In this document: in pieces, positions 8,804 to 17,214 of the stretch
How the letters are laid out: each line of letters opens with the position of its first letter
Numbering within the stretch: the first letter of the stretch is position 1
NCBI GenBank assembly: GCA_028695015.1
Contig: JAQVJR010000001.1
Coordinates: 1 to 33,644, forward strand
Direction: 5' to 3'
From: Minisyncoccota bacterium
GTDB taxonomy: Bacteria; Patescibacteriota; Minisyncoccia; UBA6257
Length of the DNA: 33,644 nt
The notes under the pieces: model-generated
Told to the model about the DNA's origin: nothing
The model's input: only the letters and a program-made list of their open reading frames with translations
Databases searched by the model: none
Translations under genes and position numbers: made by a program

Positions 8804-10351
8804 TTAAGAATTTTTATCAAATATATTTTTGATAATACTTTTTATCTCTTCTTCCTTAGGTTGTACTCTTGCCCTCGGAGATTTTTCTAAATCTTCTGCT
8901 AAGGTTTTGGTTTTTTGAATTTTCCTAACTTCTCTAAAACAATCTTCGCAATAAACAGGCCTTGAAGGATCAGGTCTAAAAGGAACAATGATATTTTTCC
9001 CACATTGAGAACAAACTGCAGCCCAACCTTCTTTAATCCCTGTTCTTGGTCTTTCTTTGAATGTTTCTTTGCTTGGAGAAAAATCTAAAAGCTCCCAACG
9101 AGCAATATTAGATTCAACTTCATGACGAACTGCAGAGAATAATTCTCTAGAATGCTCTATTATTTCCTGAACATATGCTTTTTGGGGCAAACTTGATGGT
9201 GGAATATTCATTGCTGAAAAACTTTTTGAAAGAATACCATCAATCATTAATTTGATATAGAAATTATAATTAGGAAGATTAATTAAATCTTCTTGATTAA
9301 ATTCAGGGGTAAAGTATTTTTCTAAAAACTCTGCATCTTCAGGCCCTAATCTAAAAGCAACTAAGCTACCAATATTACCAAAAATAGAATCTCTAACACT
9401 ATCATTTAATTGAGCAATATATTGATGAGCTAAAATTAAATCCAAACGATATTTTCTTGCCTCAGCAAAGATCGTAGCAAAAGATTCTGTAGAGAAATTC
9501 TGAAACTCATCAACATATAGATAGAAATCTTTTCTTTCTTCTTCAGGTACTTCTACCCTACCCATTGCAGCTAATTGTATTTTAGTAATTAATAAAGCAC
9601 CTAAAAGACTAGAATTATCTTCACCTACTAATCCTTTAGATAAATTAGCTAAAAGAATTTTCCCTTCATCCATTATCTCTCGAATATCAATCTTTGATTC
9701 TTTCTGACCAATAATATTCCTAATTAAAGGATTAGAGATAAACTGACCAACTTTATTCTGAATTGGGGCAATGGCTTCTACAGCAAACCGAGCATGATAA
9801 CGAGCAAATTCTTTTTCCCAAAATGATTTTACTATTGGATCAGTTACTTTTTCCATTACTGTTCTTCTAAAATCCTCATCTGATAATAGTCGATTAATAC
9901 TTAATAAGGTTGAATTTGGATATTCTAATAAAGCCAAGAGTGTATTATTCAAAATGTATTCCATTCTTGCTGACCAAACATCAGGCCAAATTTTCTTAAA
10001 AACACCCATTAAACCAGCCACTACTAAATGACGATGCTCTAAAGGTACTTGTTCAATCACATTAAAAGCAATGGGCCATTCAATATCCCCAGGATTAAAA
10101 TAAACCACATCTTTAATCCTTTTTTCTGGGATAAAATACAAAATCCTATTTACTAATTCCCCATGAGGATCAATCACTCCCACTCCTTTGCCATTATTAA
10201 TATCCTGGATAATCATATTCTCCATCATTGTTGTTTTTCCAGTACCACTCTTACCAACAAAATACATATGCCGACGCCGATCATCGGTTTTAATCCCAAA
10301 TCTTTGATATTCATCTCTAAAGTTTGTAATGCCGATATAATTTAAATCCAT
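8804..10351 (-). CDS. VirD4/TraG-like P-loop ATPase with C-terminal zinc ribbon
   Basis: This is an additional-strand P-loop ATPase of the HerA/FtsK-VirD4 group, which moves DNA or proteins across membranes. The Walker A motif is GKSGTGKTT (residues 33-41), followed by the typical VGVIDPHGELV; Walker B is FYLYVDEFQNFS near residue 280, and LILAHQYIAQL is the sensor-like segment. No membrane helix is present, unlike canonical VirD4; the neighbouring downstream-of-start membrane protein (10374-11597) may anchor it. The C-terminus holds CSQCGK...CEDCF, a four-cysteine zinc ribbon (about residues 447-471). No relaxase or other type IV secretion genes are in view, so a conjugation role is not supported; a pilus/export-coupled or DNA-handling motor is possible. 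The family is clear, the function is not. Confidence 0.8.
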   Translation of the reverse strand: MDLNYIGITNFRDEYQRFGIKTDDRRRHMYFVGKSGTGKTTMMENMIIQDINNGKGVGVIDPHGELVNRILYFIPEKRIKDVVYFNPGDIEWPIAFNVIEQVPLEHRHLVVAGLMGVFKKIWPDVWSARMEYILNNTLLALLEYPNSTLLSINRLLSDEDFRRTVMEKVTDPIVKSFWEKEFARYHARFAVEAIAPIQNKVGQFISNPLIRNIIGQKESKIDIREIMDEGKILLANLSKGLVGEDNSSLLGALLITKIQLAAMGRVEVPEEERKDFYLYVDEFQNFSTESFATIFAEARKYRLDLILAHQYIAQLNDSVRDSIFGNIGSLVAFRLGPEDAEFLEKYFTPEFNQEDLINLPNYNFYIKLMIDGILSKSFSAMNIPPSSLPQKAYVQEIIEHSRELFSAVRHEVESNIARWELLDFSPSKETFKERPRTGIKEGWAAVCSQCGKNIIVPFRPDPSRPVYCEDCFREVRKIQKTKTLAEDLEKSPRARVQPKEEEIKSIIKNIFDKNS

Positions 10352-10373
10352 AAATATATTCCAATTTTAATTA

Positions 10374-11597
10374 TTATCCTGTAGGTAATCCTATTGGTGG
10401 TTCACTTTTTTTACTTAAAACTCTAGTTAAGGTTGGTGTCTTCATAGTCACTGCAGGAAAATGATAAATTGTTGCTAGTTCTTCTGTGGTTAAAATCATT
10501 GATTTTTTCTCTGGCTTTCTCTGAAGTGCTGCTTGATAAAACTTCCTTTTCTTCAAAAACAATTTTCTGGCCTGAAAAAACTTTGTTTTTAATTTTGTTG
10601 TTGTGTCTTTATTAATTTCAAAAGCATTTAAATCTTTAGAATTAAACTGTTTTAAATAAGCCATAAACCCTATGGCCTTAGATTCTTCAAATTCAGGACG
10701 AGGAGAAACATAAAGAACTCTAATACCAGTTTTAAATGATAATTGTCCCATCTTTTTTTCTATGGCCTGAATCTTTTCTTTATCTGACAAGGAAATTTCT
10801 GAAGAAGATTTTTCTTTTGCTTCTCCTTTTTCTGGCCAAACTGGTGGCTCTACTAATCCTACTAAAAGATTTCTAAAAAAAGCAATAACCCAATCTGTCC
10901 AAGTGATTTTTCCTTCTTCTTTTTTTCCTAATAACTTATTGATTTCTTTTTTACCTTCTTCGCTTAATTCCTTTTCCTCATCTTTAGATAAAGCTCTAAG
11001 CAAAATCTGAAAAATACACCATTCAGATCTTTCTAAAGTCCCAAGAGTTTCTGCTAAACTAGCAATAGGATCTATCCTCTTCTCTTCTTTTTTTTCTTCA
11101 AAAGCAGAGTAGGTTTTAATTGGATAACAATTAGACTTGCTTAAATTAATTTCCATGCCCCATAAATCATTATCCTTATTAGGTAAATTAGGGGCCACAC
11201 TTGCAAAATAATCTTCAATTTCCTTTATCTCTAATTCTGGATATTGAGAATAAAATTGAGAGATAACCAAATTCTTGTATTCTTGTGGTGTTCGAATAAT
11301 AAAATGCATTTCTCGATTAATGCCTACAATCTCTAAACACAAACAACCTTTTTCAATAACATTTAAGCTATTGAAAACCTGTTCAATAGATTTTGGAGTT
11401 TGTAAAATCTCACGATTAATCTTAACTTCTAAAACAGCCCAATCCTTAATAGCTTCTTTTTCTTTTTTAACTTCTGCCTTGTGTTTTTTTCTTAAATTAA
11501 TAAAAAATCCTCCTAAAAGGATAAATAATAGCAACCACCAAAAATCTTGAAAAATCGCTAAAATAAAAAACAAAACTTCTCTTATATAATAAGGCAT
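10374..11597 (-). CDS. Membrane-anchored protein paired with the VirD4-like ATPase
   Basis: The 407-residue product has a hydrophobic N-terminus (about residues 6-35, one long or two short membrane segments, ending in NLRKKHKAEVKKEKE), followed by a large soluble domain. The soluble part has alternating strands such as WAVLEVKINREI, HFIIRTPQEYKN, and TGIRVLYVSPRPEFEE, plus the end motif LATIYHFPAVTMKTPTL. The last piece resembles a feature I recall in proteins that sit next to HerA/VirD4-like ATPases in Patescibacteria (DUF8128-like), but this is from memory. The gene lies immediately before the ATPase gene and its ATG overlaps the preceding stop codon by one base, so the three are likely one transcript. 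Probable membrane partner of the ATPase; function otherwise unknown. Confidence 0.75.
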   Translation of the reverse strand: MPYYIREVLFFILAIFQDFWWLLLFILLGGFFINLRKKHKAEVKKEKEAIKDWAVLEVKINREILQTPKSIEQVFNSLNVIEKGCLCLEIVGINREMHFIIRTPQEYKNLVISQFYSQYPELEIKEIEDYFASVAPNLPNKDNDLWGMEINLSKSNCYPIKTYSAFEEKKEEKRIDPIASLAETLGTLERSEWCIFQILLRALSKDEEKELSEEGKKEINKLLGKKEEGKITWTDWVIAFFRNLLVGLVEPPVWPEKGEAKEKSSSEISLSDKEKIQAIEKKMGQLSFKTGIRVLYVSPRPEFEESKAIGFMAYLKQFNSKDLNAFEINKDTTTKLKTKFFQARKLFLKKRKFYQAALQRKPEKKSMILTTEELATIYHFPAVTMKTPTLTRVLSKKSEPPIGLPTG

Positions 11598-12721
11598 TAA
11601 ACCTCAAGTATTTTATAAGGCTTGACTAGAGTATAATATTTATTTGGTAATTTCTTAAAATACTGTTTATTATTCAAATTAAGAATAATTGTATTGTCTT
11701 TGGCAATTCTTCTTTTTTGCACTTCTTTAATTATGTCTTCCAATTTCATTGGCTTGCCTGCTTCTTGCAAAACATCCTTAATCACATCAATTATCTTTCC
11801 TGGCTTATATCCTTTTTCTTTTAATGCATAAATCCCTCTACCAATCAAAACAAACCTTGAATCTCTAATTAATTCATTATGCACTGTTTGAATACAAACT
11901 TGTTTTTGCCAAGAATTAGAAGTTAATCGAGGATAAATTGGAGATTTATTAATTTCATTTAATAATTCTGTAATTTCAGAAAAGTGCATTGGCTGATCTG
12001 CATGTTTCATAACCATATAGGCACGATCTCTGGTGCCTGAAGGATCTATTTCTGCCCAATCAAATAAACCATATTCACCAAATGGATTCATGCCAATTTC
12101 TTTAGAAACTCTAAAGTATGCTTGTAATTCTTCTTTATTTATCTTATTACTAACATTCTTTTTTGCCCAAGAATATACCTCATCTAAAACCACTGGTTCT
12201 TTCTTATCTTTAAAATATTTCTCAAACACTTTCATATTCTTATCTATCTTTTCTTTAGAAAGTTCTTCTAAATGCCAAAAGCCATAATCAGAATTATCTT
12301 CTTCTTCAAAAACAAATTGAGGGCTAAGGGTTAATAAAAATCTAATTGCAGATAAATTGCCTGCCATTTTTGCATCTTTTTCAGAAATTAATTTCCTTTC
12401 TATTTTTCTTAAAAACTCAGATTCTTCTTCTAATCCCCCGCTTTCTTTTAATAAAGATTTACTCATATTAACAAAACCGCCAATGGTTTCTAAAATTGGC
12501 TGTTTTTTAATAGTCTTTAAAGCGCTTTCAATGATTTGTCTTACTCTTTCCCTAGTAACTTTATAATCTTGACCCACTGCTTCTAGGGTTTTAGGCTTAT
12601 TATCTTCTAAGCCAAATCTCTTTTTTACAATTGCTTGGGTCCGAGCAGGTAAAACCTCTATAATTTTGAAAGATAACTGTTGGGGGGCTTGTTTATTTAA
12701 AATTTCTTTTTTCATATTCAT
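11597..12721 (-). CDS. Sigma-region-4 / HARE-HTH-like regulator
   Basis: The 374-residue protein starts with a sigma-70 region-4-like helix-turn-helix: LPARTQAIVKKRFGLEDNKP then LEAVGQDYKVTRERVRQII (residues about 24-66), closely matching region 4 of the RpoD in this window. It has no regions 1-3, so it cannot be a complete sigma factor. The middle is helical. The C-terminal half (about 225-374) contains two winged-helix segments, MVMKHADQPMHFSEITELLN and IKDVLQEAGKPMKLEDIIKE, which resemble HARE-HTH/RpoE-delta-like modules. It is probably a transcription regulator that contacts DNA or polymerase; this is inferred from domains. The ATG overlaps nothing upstream; a promoter lies almost at the start codon, suggesting a leaderless message. 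It heads the run of genes down to alaS. Confidence 0.8.
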   Translation of the reverse strand: MNMKKEILNKQAPQQLSFKIIEVLPARTQAIVKKRFGLEDNKPKTLEAVGQDYKVTRERVRQIIESALKTIKKQPILETIGGFVNMSKSLLKESGGLEEESEFLRKIERKLISEKDAKMAGNLSAIRFLLTLSPQFVFEEEDNSDYGFWHLEELSKEKIDKNMKVFEKYFKDKKEPVVLDEVYSWAKKNVSNKINKEELQAYFRVSKEIGMNPFGEYGLFDWAEIDPSGTRDRAYMVMKHADQPMHFSEITELLNEINKSPIYPRLTSNSWQKQVCIQTVHNELIRDSRFVLIGRGIYALKEKGYKPGKIIDVIKDVLQEAGKPMKLEDIIKEVQKRRIAKDNTIILNLNNKQYFKKLPNKYYTLVKPYKILEV

Positions 12722-12732
12722 ATATATACTTA

Positions 12733-12761
12733 ATTAAAGCAAAAATTACCTTACAAGTCAA
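12733..12761 (-). promoter_or_regulatory. Promoter for the sigma-like/HARE gene and downstream run
   Basis: On the minus strand, TTGACT (12756-12761), a 17-nt spacer and TTTAAT (12733-12738) are seen. The expected transcription start, about 12727, is only some 6 nt from the ATG at 12721, so the transcript would be nearly leaderless. No Shine-Dalgarno sequence is visible. Confidence 0.5.
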
Positions 12762-12775
12762 CCCCTATTAAGACT

Positions 12776-13663
12776 CTAGCTCTTGCTTTTAGACCAGTCA
12801 TATAACAAAGGAGCTGCTAAAAACACTGAAGAGTAAGTGCCAATAATCACTCCACCAATCATTGCAGTTACTAATATTTTAATAGAAAAAGGTCCGAAAA
12901 AATACAAAGTGAGTAAAGGGAAAATAGTAGTTAAGGAAGTATTTAAAGATCTCATTAATGTTTGCTGAATACTTAAATTAATAATATCTTTTAATGGTTC
13001 TTTTGTTCTGGTTTTTAGGTTTTCTCTAATCTTATCAAAAACAACAATTGTATCATGAACTGAATAACCAATAACCACTAATAAAGCAACTAAGAAATCA
13101 GAATTTACTTCCCAACCTTGGAATTTTCCTAAAACCGCAAACAAACCAACAATAAAAAGAGCATCATGCATTAACATTAACACTGCTAAAACACCATAAC
13201 GATAAGAAGGAATTGCTGAGGAAAAATGATGAAAAGCATACCAGAGATATAAAAGAATTCCTGTAAATACTAAAATAGTTGCCCAAACAGATTTTACTTT
13301 TAATTCCCCTCCAATAGAAGGACCAATTGATTCAAATCTCTTTTCTTTTATTAAAGGATTAATTTCTTCAATATCTTTTAATAATTCAATGTGTTTTTTC
13401 TCTGGAATATTTGAAAAACGCAAGATAATACTATTCTCCCCTGTGGTTTGAATATTAATTTGCCCTAAACCTTGCTCTGCTAAATAATCTGAGATTTCTT
13501 CTATAGATTGGTTAATATCTTTTTCCATGGTTAACTCCCATAATGAGCCACCAGTAAAATCTATCCCAAAATTAAATCCCCAAATTAGAAAACTCAATAA
13601 TGAAATCATCATTATCATTCCTGAAATTCCATAGAAAATTTTCCTCTTTTGAATAAAATCCAT
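12776..13663 (-). CDS. secF: Protein-export membrane protein SecF
   Basis: SecF works with SecD in the SecDF complex, which uses the ion gradient to help pull preproteins out of the SecYEG channel. The protein has six predicted membrane segments, the periplasmic domain start FGIDFTGGSLWEL, and the conserved fourth-helix motif VIGYSVHDTIVVFDKIREN; RSLNTSLTTIFPLL is also typical. Length is 295 aa, normal for the family. It lies 15 nt after secD. The location next to a cluster of secreted and membrane-anchored surface proteins fits a supply role for that cluster, but SecDF serves the whole cell. Confidence 0.97.
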   Translation of the reverse strand: MDFIQKRKIFYGISGMIMMISLLSFLIWGFNFGIDFTGGSLWELTMEKDINQSIEEISDYLAEQGLGQINIQTTGENSIILRFSNIPEKKHIELLKDIEEINPLIKEKRFESIGPSIGGELKVKSVWATILVFTGILLYLWYAFHHFSSAIPSYRYGVLAVLMLMHDALFIVGLFAVLGKFQGWEVNSDFLVALLVVIGYSVHDTIVVFDKIRENLKTRTKEPLKDIINLSIQQTLMRSLNTSLTTIFPLLTLYFFGPFSIKILVTAMIGGVIIGTYSSVFLAAPLLYDWSKSKS

Positions 13664-13678
13664 TAATATATTTTAAAA

Positions 13679-14974
13679 TTAACTTTTTTTACTATAAACC
13701 ACATTTAAGAATAACTTCGTAATAAAAATTGCCGTTAACAATCCTGTGCCCACACCAATAGCCAAAGTAAGTGCAAATCCCCTAATCATATTAGAAGTAA
13801 AGTAATAAAGAATAATTGCTGATATAATCGTGGCAATATTAGAATCCCGAATAGCTGGCCATGATTTATGATAACCATCTTCCATAGCAATTTTTAAAGG
13901 TTTATTCTTTTTAATCTCCTCTTTAGCATGTTCAAAAATTAAAACATTAGTATCTACTGCCATACCAATAGAAAGAATAAATCCAGTAATCCCTGTTAAA
14001 GTTAAAGTCACTGGAATAAACTTAAATATACTCAAGGTTAAGATAACATAAATTATTAAAGACAAAGAAGCTAATAATCCTGGCAAACGATAAACAGCAA
14101 TCATGAATAAAATTACTAAAATAAAACCCCAAAAAGCTGCCTGAACAATTTTTTCCATTGATTGGTCTCCTAAAATAGCACCAACAGATTGTTGGGATAT
14201 TAAATGTATTGGCACTGGCAAAGCTCCCTGATTTAATCTTAAAACCAATTCTTTAGCTTCAGCTAAGGTAAACTGACCAGAAATCTGAGCCATGCCAGAA
14301 GGAATTTCTTCCTGAACCGTAGGCATACTAATTGGATAACCATCTAAATAAATTGCCAAGGGTTTACCAATATTCTCTTTAGTTAATTCAGCAAAAATCT
14401 CAGCCCCTTCATCATTAAAAGACAAATTAATAACAGGTAAAGAAGTAGTAGATTCAAAATTAACTTCTGCTCTTTTTAAATACTTTCCTGTTAATATGGT
14501 TGGTTTGAAATAAGGATCTACATCTTCAGGTAATTCTTCCATGGCTAATAGTTCTTCGGTTTCTTCTTCTTCACGTAATTCTCTAAATTCTAAAAAAGGA
14601 GTTTCTCCAATCATCTTTATTGCTTCTTGAATATCTTTAATTCCAGCTAATTCAACAGTTAACCGCCAATCTTCTCTACTCTTATTTGCTGTGATTCGTG
14701 GCTCTTTAACCCCTGAATAATTAATCCTTCTTTCTATCACATCTCTTAATCCAGTCATGGCTGAAGAATGATCTGCAGGCTCTACATTGCTTAAATCTGC
14801 TTCATAAATTAATAAAGTGCCTCCAGAAATATCTAAACCAAAACTAAATTCCTTATCAAAAAATTTAGGCAATTGTATCCCTAAACTACTTATGCCCTGA
14901 GGGTAAATAAAAATTGACGCCAAAACAGTCGCCAAAAAAACAATTAAAACAATTAAAACCTTTTTGTAATTCAT
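13679..14974 (-). CDS. secD: Protein translocase subunit SecD
   Basis: SecD is the larger partner of SecF. The N-terminal membrane helix (about 5-24) is followed by FGLDISGGTLLIYEAD, the P1 segment RDVIERRINYSGVKEPRI, the P1-head region with ISGQFTLAEAKELVLRLNQG, and five more membrane segments including ITGFILSIGMAVDTNVLIFEH, which carries the Asp of the proton path. Length of 431 aa is at the short end compared with about 615 in E. coli, as usual for Gram-positive-type and reduced genomes. The ATG is 39 nt downstream of the stop of the cohesin-like gene. Identification is secure. Confidence 0.97.
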   Translation of the reverse strand: MNYKKVLIVLIVFLATVLASIFIYPQGISSLGIQLPKFFDKEFSFGLDISGGTLLIYEADLSNVEPADHSSAMTGLRDVIERRINYSGVKEPRITANKSREDWRLTVELAGIKDIQEAIKMIGETPFLEFRELREEEETEELLAMEELPEDVDPYFKPTILTGKYLKRAEVNFESTTSLPVINLSFNDEGAEIFAELTKENIGKPLAIYLDGYPISMPTVQEEIPSGMAQISGQFTLAEAKELVLRLNQGALPVPIHLISQQSVGAILGDQSMEKIVQAAFWGFILVILFMIAVYRLPGLLASLSLIIYVILTLSIFKFIPVTLTLTGITGFILSIGMAVDTNVLIFEHAKEEIKKNKPLKIAMEDGYHKSWPAIRDSNIATIISAIILYYFTSNMIRGFALTLAIGVGTGLLTAIFITKLFLNVVYSKKS

Positions 14975-15013
14975 TATTCCAATATTTTATCAAAAAATCC
15001 CATAAAAAACAAC

Positions 15014-16258
15014 TTAATTGTCGCTTATCTTCTTTTTCATTCTTCTTTGTAGTTTTTCTAATTTTCTGCGAATCATCAACTCAGAATCCCTAATAGCTTT
15101 TTTTAACTCTTCATTGATTTCTGCTTCTCTTTTAGATAAAGCTTCATAACCATCAAAATTAGCTATTATCCTTAAGGTTACTTTTCTTAAATTATTAAAA
15201 GCCTCAAAAAGAACCCTTCTTACCTCTTTAGAATCTTTATTTAATTCCCTTTCCAAGGAATCTATTTTTGCCAAATATTTTCGGCGCATGATAAAAACAA
15301 TGATAATCCAAGAAACAATTAAAGCTAATATCATCACCATCATACAATTGCATATACTTATCTTCCCTGTCTCTTTTATTTCTTCTGTTTTTTCTTCTGC
15401 TATTATCGGTTCTTCTGTTTCTGATATTCCTAATTCTTTAACCTGAACTCGGAAACGAGAAATTTCACCCCAACCATATTGATTTTTTAACTGAACATTA
15501 AAATACCAAATACCATCTCCTAAATTAGTCACGCTCTTGCTCTTTATTGGCGGAGCATAGCTTATAGTCGGAGTTGCTCCTGAAGATTTGCTAATAGAAA
15601 GCCTGACTTCTGTAATGTCACTTGTTAAATCCCAAGAAAATTCAGCTGTTGTTTCACTATACCATTCACTAGGATTAGGATGAGTTGAAGAATAAATCAA
15701 AGGAGCTTTTGGTATTTTTCCTTTTTCCGGAGCTTTTGTTGTTGTAGTTGTGATTGGCGCCCCAGTTATATTATAGCTAGCACTACCTAATCCCTCTAAG
15801 ATATTTGTCCCTAAGCCATCATTAGCTAAAATTGAACCTGAAGCCATGCGCAGATTAACTGTGCCTTGAGCTTTTGGAGAAAAAACTATATCAATAATTT
15901 TCCCCCCACTGCCTCTATAACCTGGATCAAATACAGCACCTTCTAAATCTATTGTTTCATTTGTATTAGAAAAAGATGGTTGTTGAACCCAAAAATTAAT
16001 AATTGATTCAACTTGGGATAAAGAAGAAACTTGTAATAAATTCTTTGGAAAAGTGATTTTCCCAGAAACAGCATTCATGGCTTGAGCTGTACTAGAAACA
16101 TAAACAGAAATAGTAAATGGTTTTCCAATTGCATAAGTCCCAGAAGAAGGAGAAAAATACAAACTAGCTGCATCAGCTGTTTGAATAAAAAGCATAAAAA
16201 TACCTAATATGAATAGGCTAAAACAAAATTTAAATATGGTTTTGGAAAATTTTTCCAT
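15014..16258 (-). CDS. Membrane-anchored cohesin-like surface protein
   Basis: An N-terminal signal peptide (cleavage near TADA-AS, residue 30) is followed by a cohesin-like beta-sandwich at about 32-162: LYFSPSSGTYAIGKPFTISV, then MNAVSGKITFP, INFWVQQPSF and GSILANDGLGTNIL. A poly-Thr linker (169-174) leads to a fibronectin-III-like domain (about 185-275, with AEFSWDL and GIWYFNVQLKNQYGW). A single membrane segment lies at about 303-324, and a charged coiled-coil tail to residue 414 would be cytoplasmic. Cohesins bind dockerins, and a dockerin protein is encoded two genes upstream (17215-18285). The start has AAGGG 7 nt before the ATG, a usable Shine-Dalgarno. Similar cohesin-like domains are known in Patescibacterial surface proteins; the ligand is unknown. 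Confidence 0.8.
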   Translation of the reverse strand: MEKFSKTIFKFCFSLFILGIFMLFIQTADAASLYFSPSSGTYAIGKPFTISVYVSSTAQAMNAVSGKITFPKNLLQVSSLSQVESIINFWVQQPSFSNTNETIDLEGAVFDPGYRGSGGKIIDIVFSPKAQGTVNLRMASGSILANDGLGTNILEGLGSASYNITGAPITTTTTKAPEKGKIPKAPLIYSSTHPNPSEWYSETTAEFSWDLTSDITEVRLSISKSSGATPTISYAPPIKSKSVTNLGDGIWYFNVQLKNQYGWGEISRFRVQVKELGISETEEPIIAEEKTEEIKETGKISICNCMMVMILALIVSWIIIVFIMRRKYLAKIDSLERELNKDSKEVRRVLFEAFNNLRKVTLRIIANFDGYEALSKREAEINEELKKAIRDSELMIRRKLEKLQRRMKKKISDN

Positions 16259-16282
16259 ACTTAAGCCCTTAAAACTCCTTTA

Positions 16283-17203
16283 TTAATTCTTTTTATCTAA
16301 TATTCTTGTTTTTCGTAATATTAAGAACATAATCACTATTAAAATTATAACCCAATTTTCCCATAATTCATACCATTTGATTGGATTTCTTGGCTCTGTC
16401 ACAACTATTCTCTCATTACCTTCATTATCCACAGCCTTAATATAGATATAGCTTCTTAAATCCTGGTCTTTTAAGATATAAGGGCTAATAACTGTTATCC
16501 ATTTATTCTTTTCAATTTTAGAAATCTCTATCTTACGATTTGATTCGTAAATCTGATAATAAGCTATGCCTGAACTTTTATCTTGAGTGGCAAAAGCTAT
16601 AAACCACTTACCTCCAAAAACAATTGGGTCATTAGCTAATTCAGGAATAAATACTTCTGGTGGCTCTGTATCTTTTTTTGTCTCTATTGAAAAGGGTATT
16701 GCTTTATCACTAACAATAACTTCTAAGGGAGTAACTATAGTCTGTGTCACTGTGCCCTGACCATCATTTAATAAAACTCTTGCCTGCTGAATTTCTATAT
16801 CCCCTTGTCCTAATTTTCGGGAAAAACCCTTAAAACTAAAAAGGAATCCATTTTGTTCTGTATAGCCACCAGGAATAATTCCAGAAAACCTAATCTCATT
16901 CTTATCTTCATTAAAAATAGGCCTTTCTGCCCATAAACTAATAATTGTACTACCATCACTTACTCCTTGTATTTCTAAAAGACCTTCTGGAATCTTTATT
17001 ATTCCTTCTAAAGCATTGATTTCTTCTTGCTCTGTATCAATAAAGAAATTAATTAAAACAAATTGATCTTGTTTAATTTCTAAACTGTTTGGTTCAAAAT
17101 ACAACTTAGCTGCCTTAACTGAAAACAAAGGCAATAAATTCCAAATAATTAAAAATATTATCAGAAACTTTTTAATTTTAAATTGTGATTTTGAATTTTG
17201 CAT
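16283..17203 (-). CDS. Second membrane-anchored cohesin-like surface protein
   Basis: The ATG at 17201-17203 gives 306 residues and begins MQNSKSQFKIKKF. A longer TTG start at 17227 would overlap the dockerin gene stop and is less likely. A signal sequence ends near SVKAAK. A cohesin-like domain follows, opening KLYFEPNSLEIKQDQF, with INALEGIIKIP, ISLWAERPIF and ARVLLNDGQGTV, parallel in order to those of the neighbouring gene; the two are paralogous. Next is an Ig-like region (TEPPEVFIPE ... YIYIKAVDNEGNE) and a C-terminal membrane helix (WVIILIVIMFLIL) with a short basic cytoplasmic end. It lacks the coiled-coil tail of its paralogue. Probable cell-surface adhesin or scaffold component. Confidence 0.78.
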   Translation of the reverse strand: MQNSKSQFKIKKFLIIFLIIWNLLPLFSVKAAKLYFEPNSLEIKQDQFVLINFFIDTEQEEINALEGIIKIPEGLLEIQGVSDGSTIISLWAERPIFNEDKNEIRFSGIIPGGYTEQNGFLFSFKGFSRKLGQGDIEIQQARVLLNDGQGTVTQTIVTPLEVIVSDKAIPFSIETKKDTEPPEVFIPELANDPIVFGGKWFIAFATQDKSSGIAYYQIYESNRKIEISKIEKNKWITVISPYILKDQDLRSYIYIKAVDNEGNERIVVTEPRNPIKWYELWENWVIILIVIMFLILRKTRILDKKN

Positions 17204-17214
17204 TTTCACTTTTA

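Noticed and set aside
8804-10351. Integrated conjugative element
   Set aside because: No relaxase, integrase, attachment-site repeat or other transfer genes; the ATPase sits inside a housekeeping gene run.
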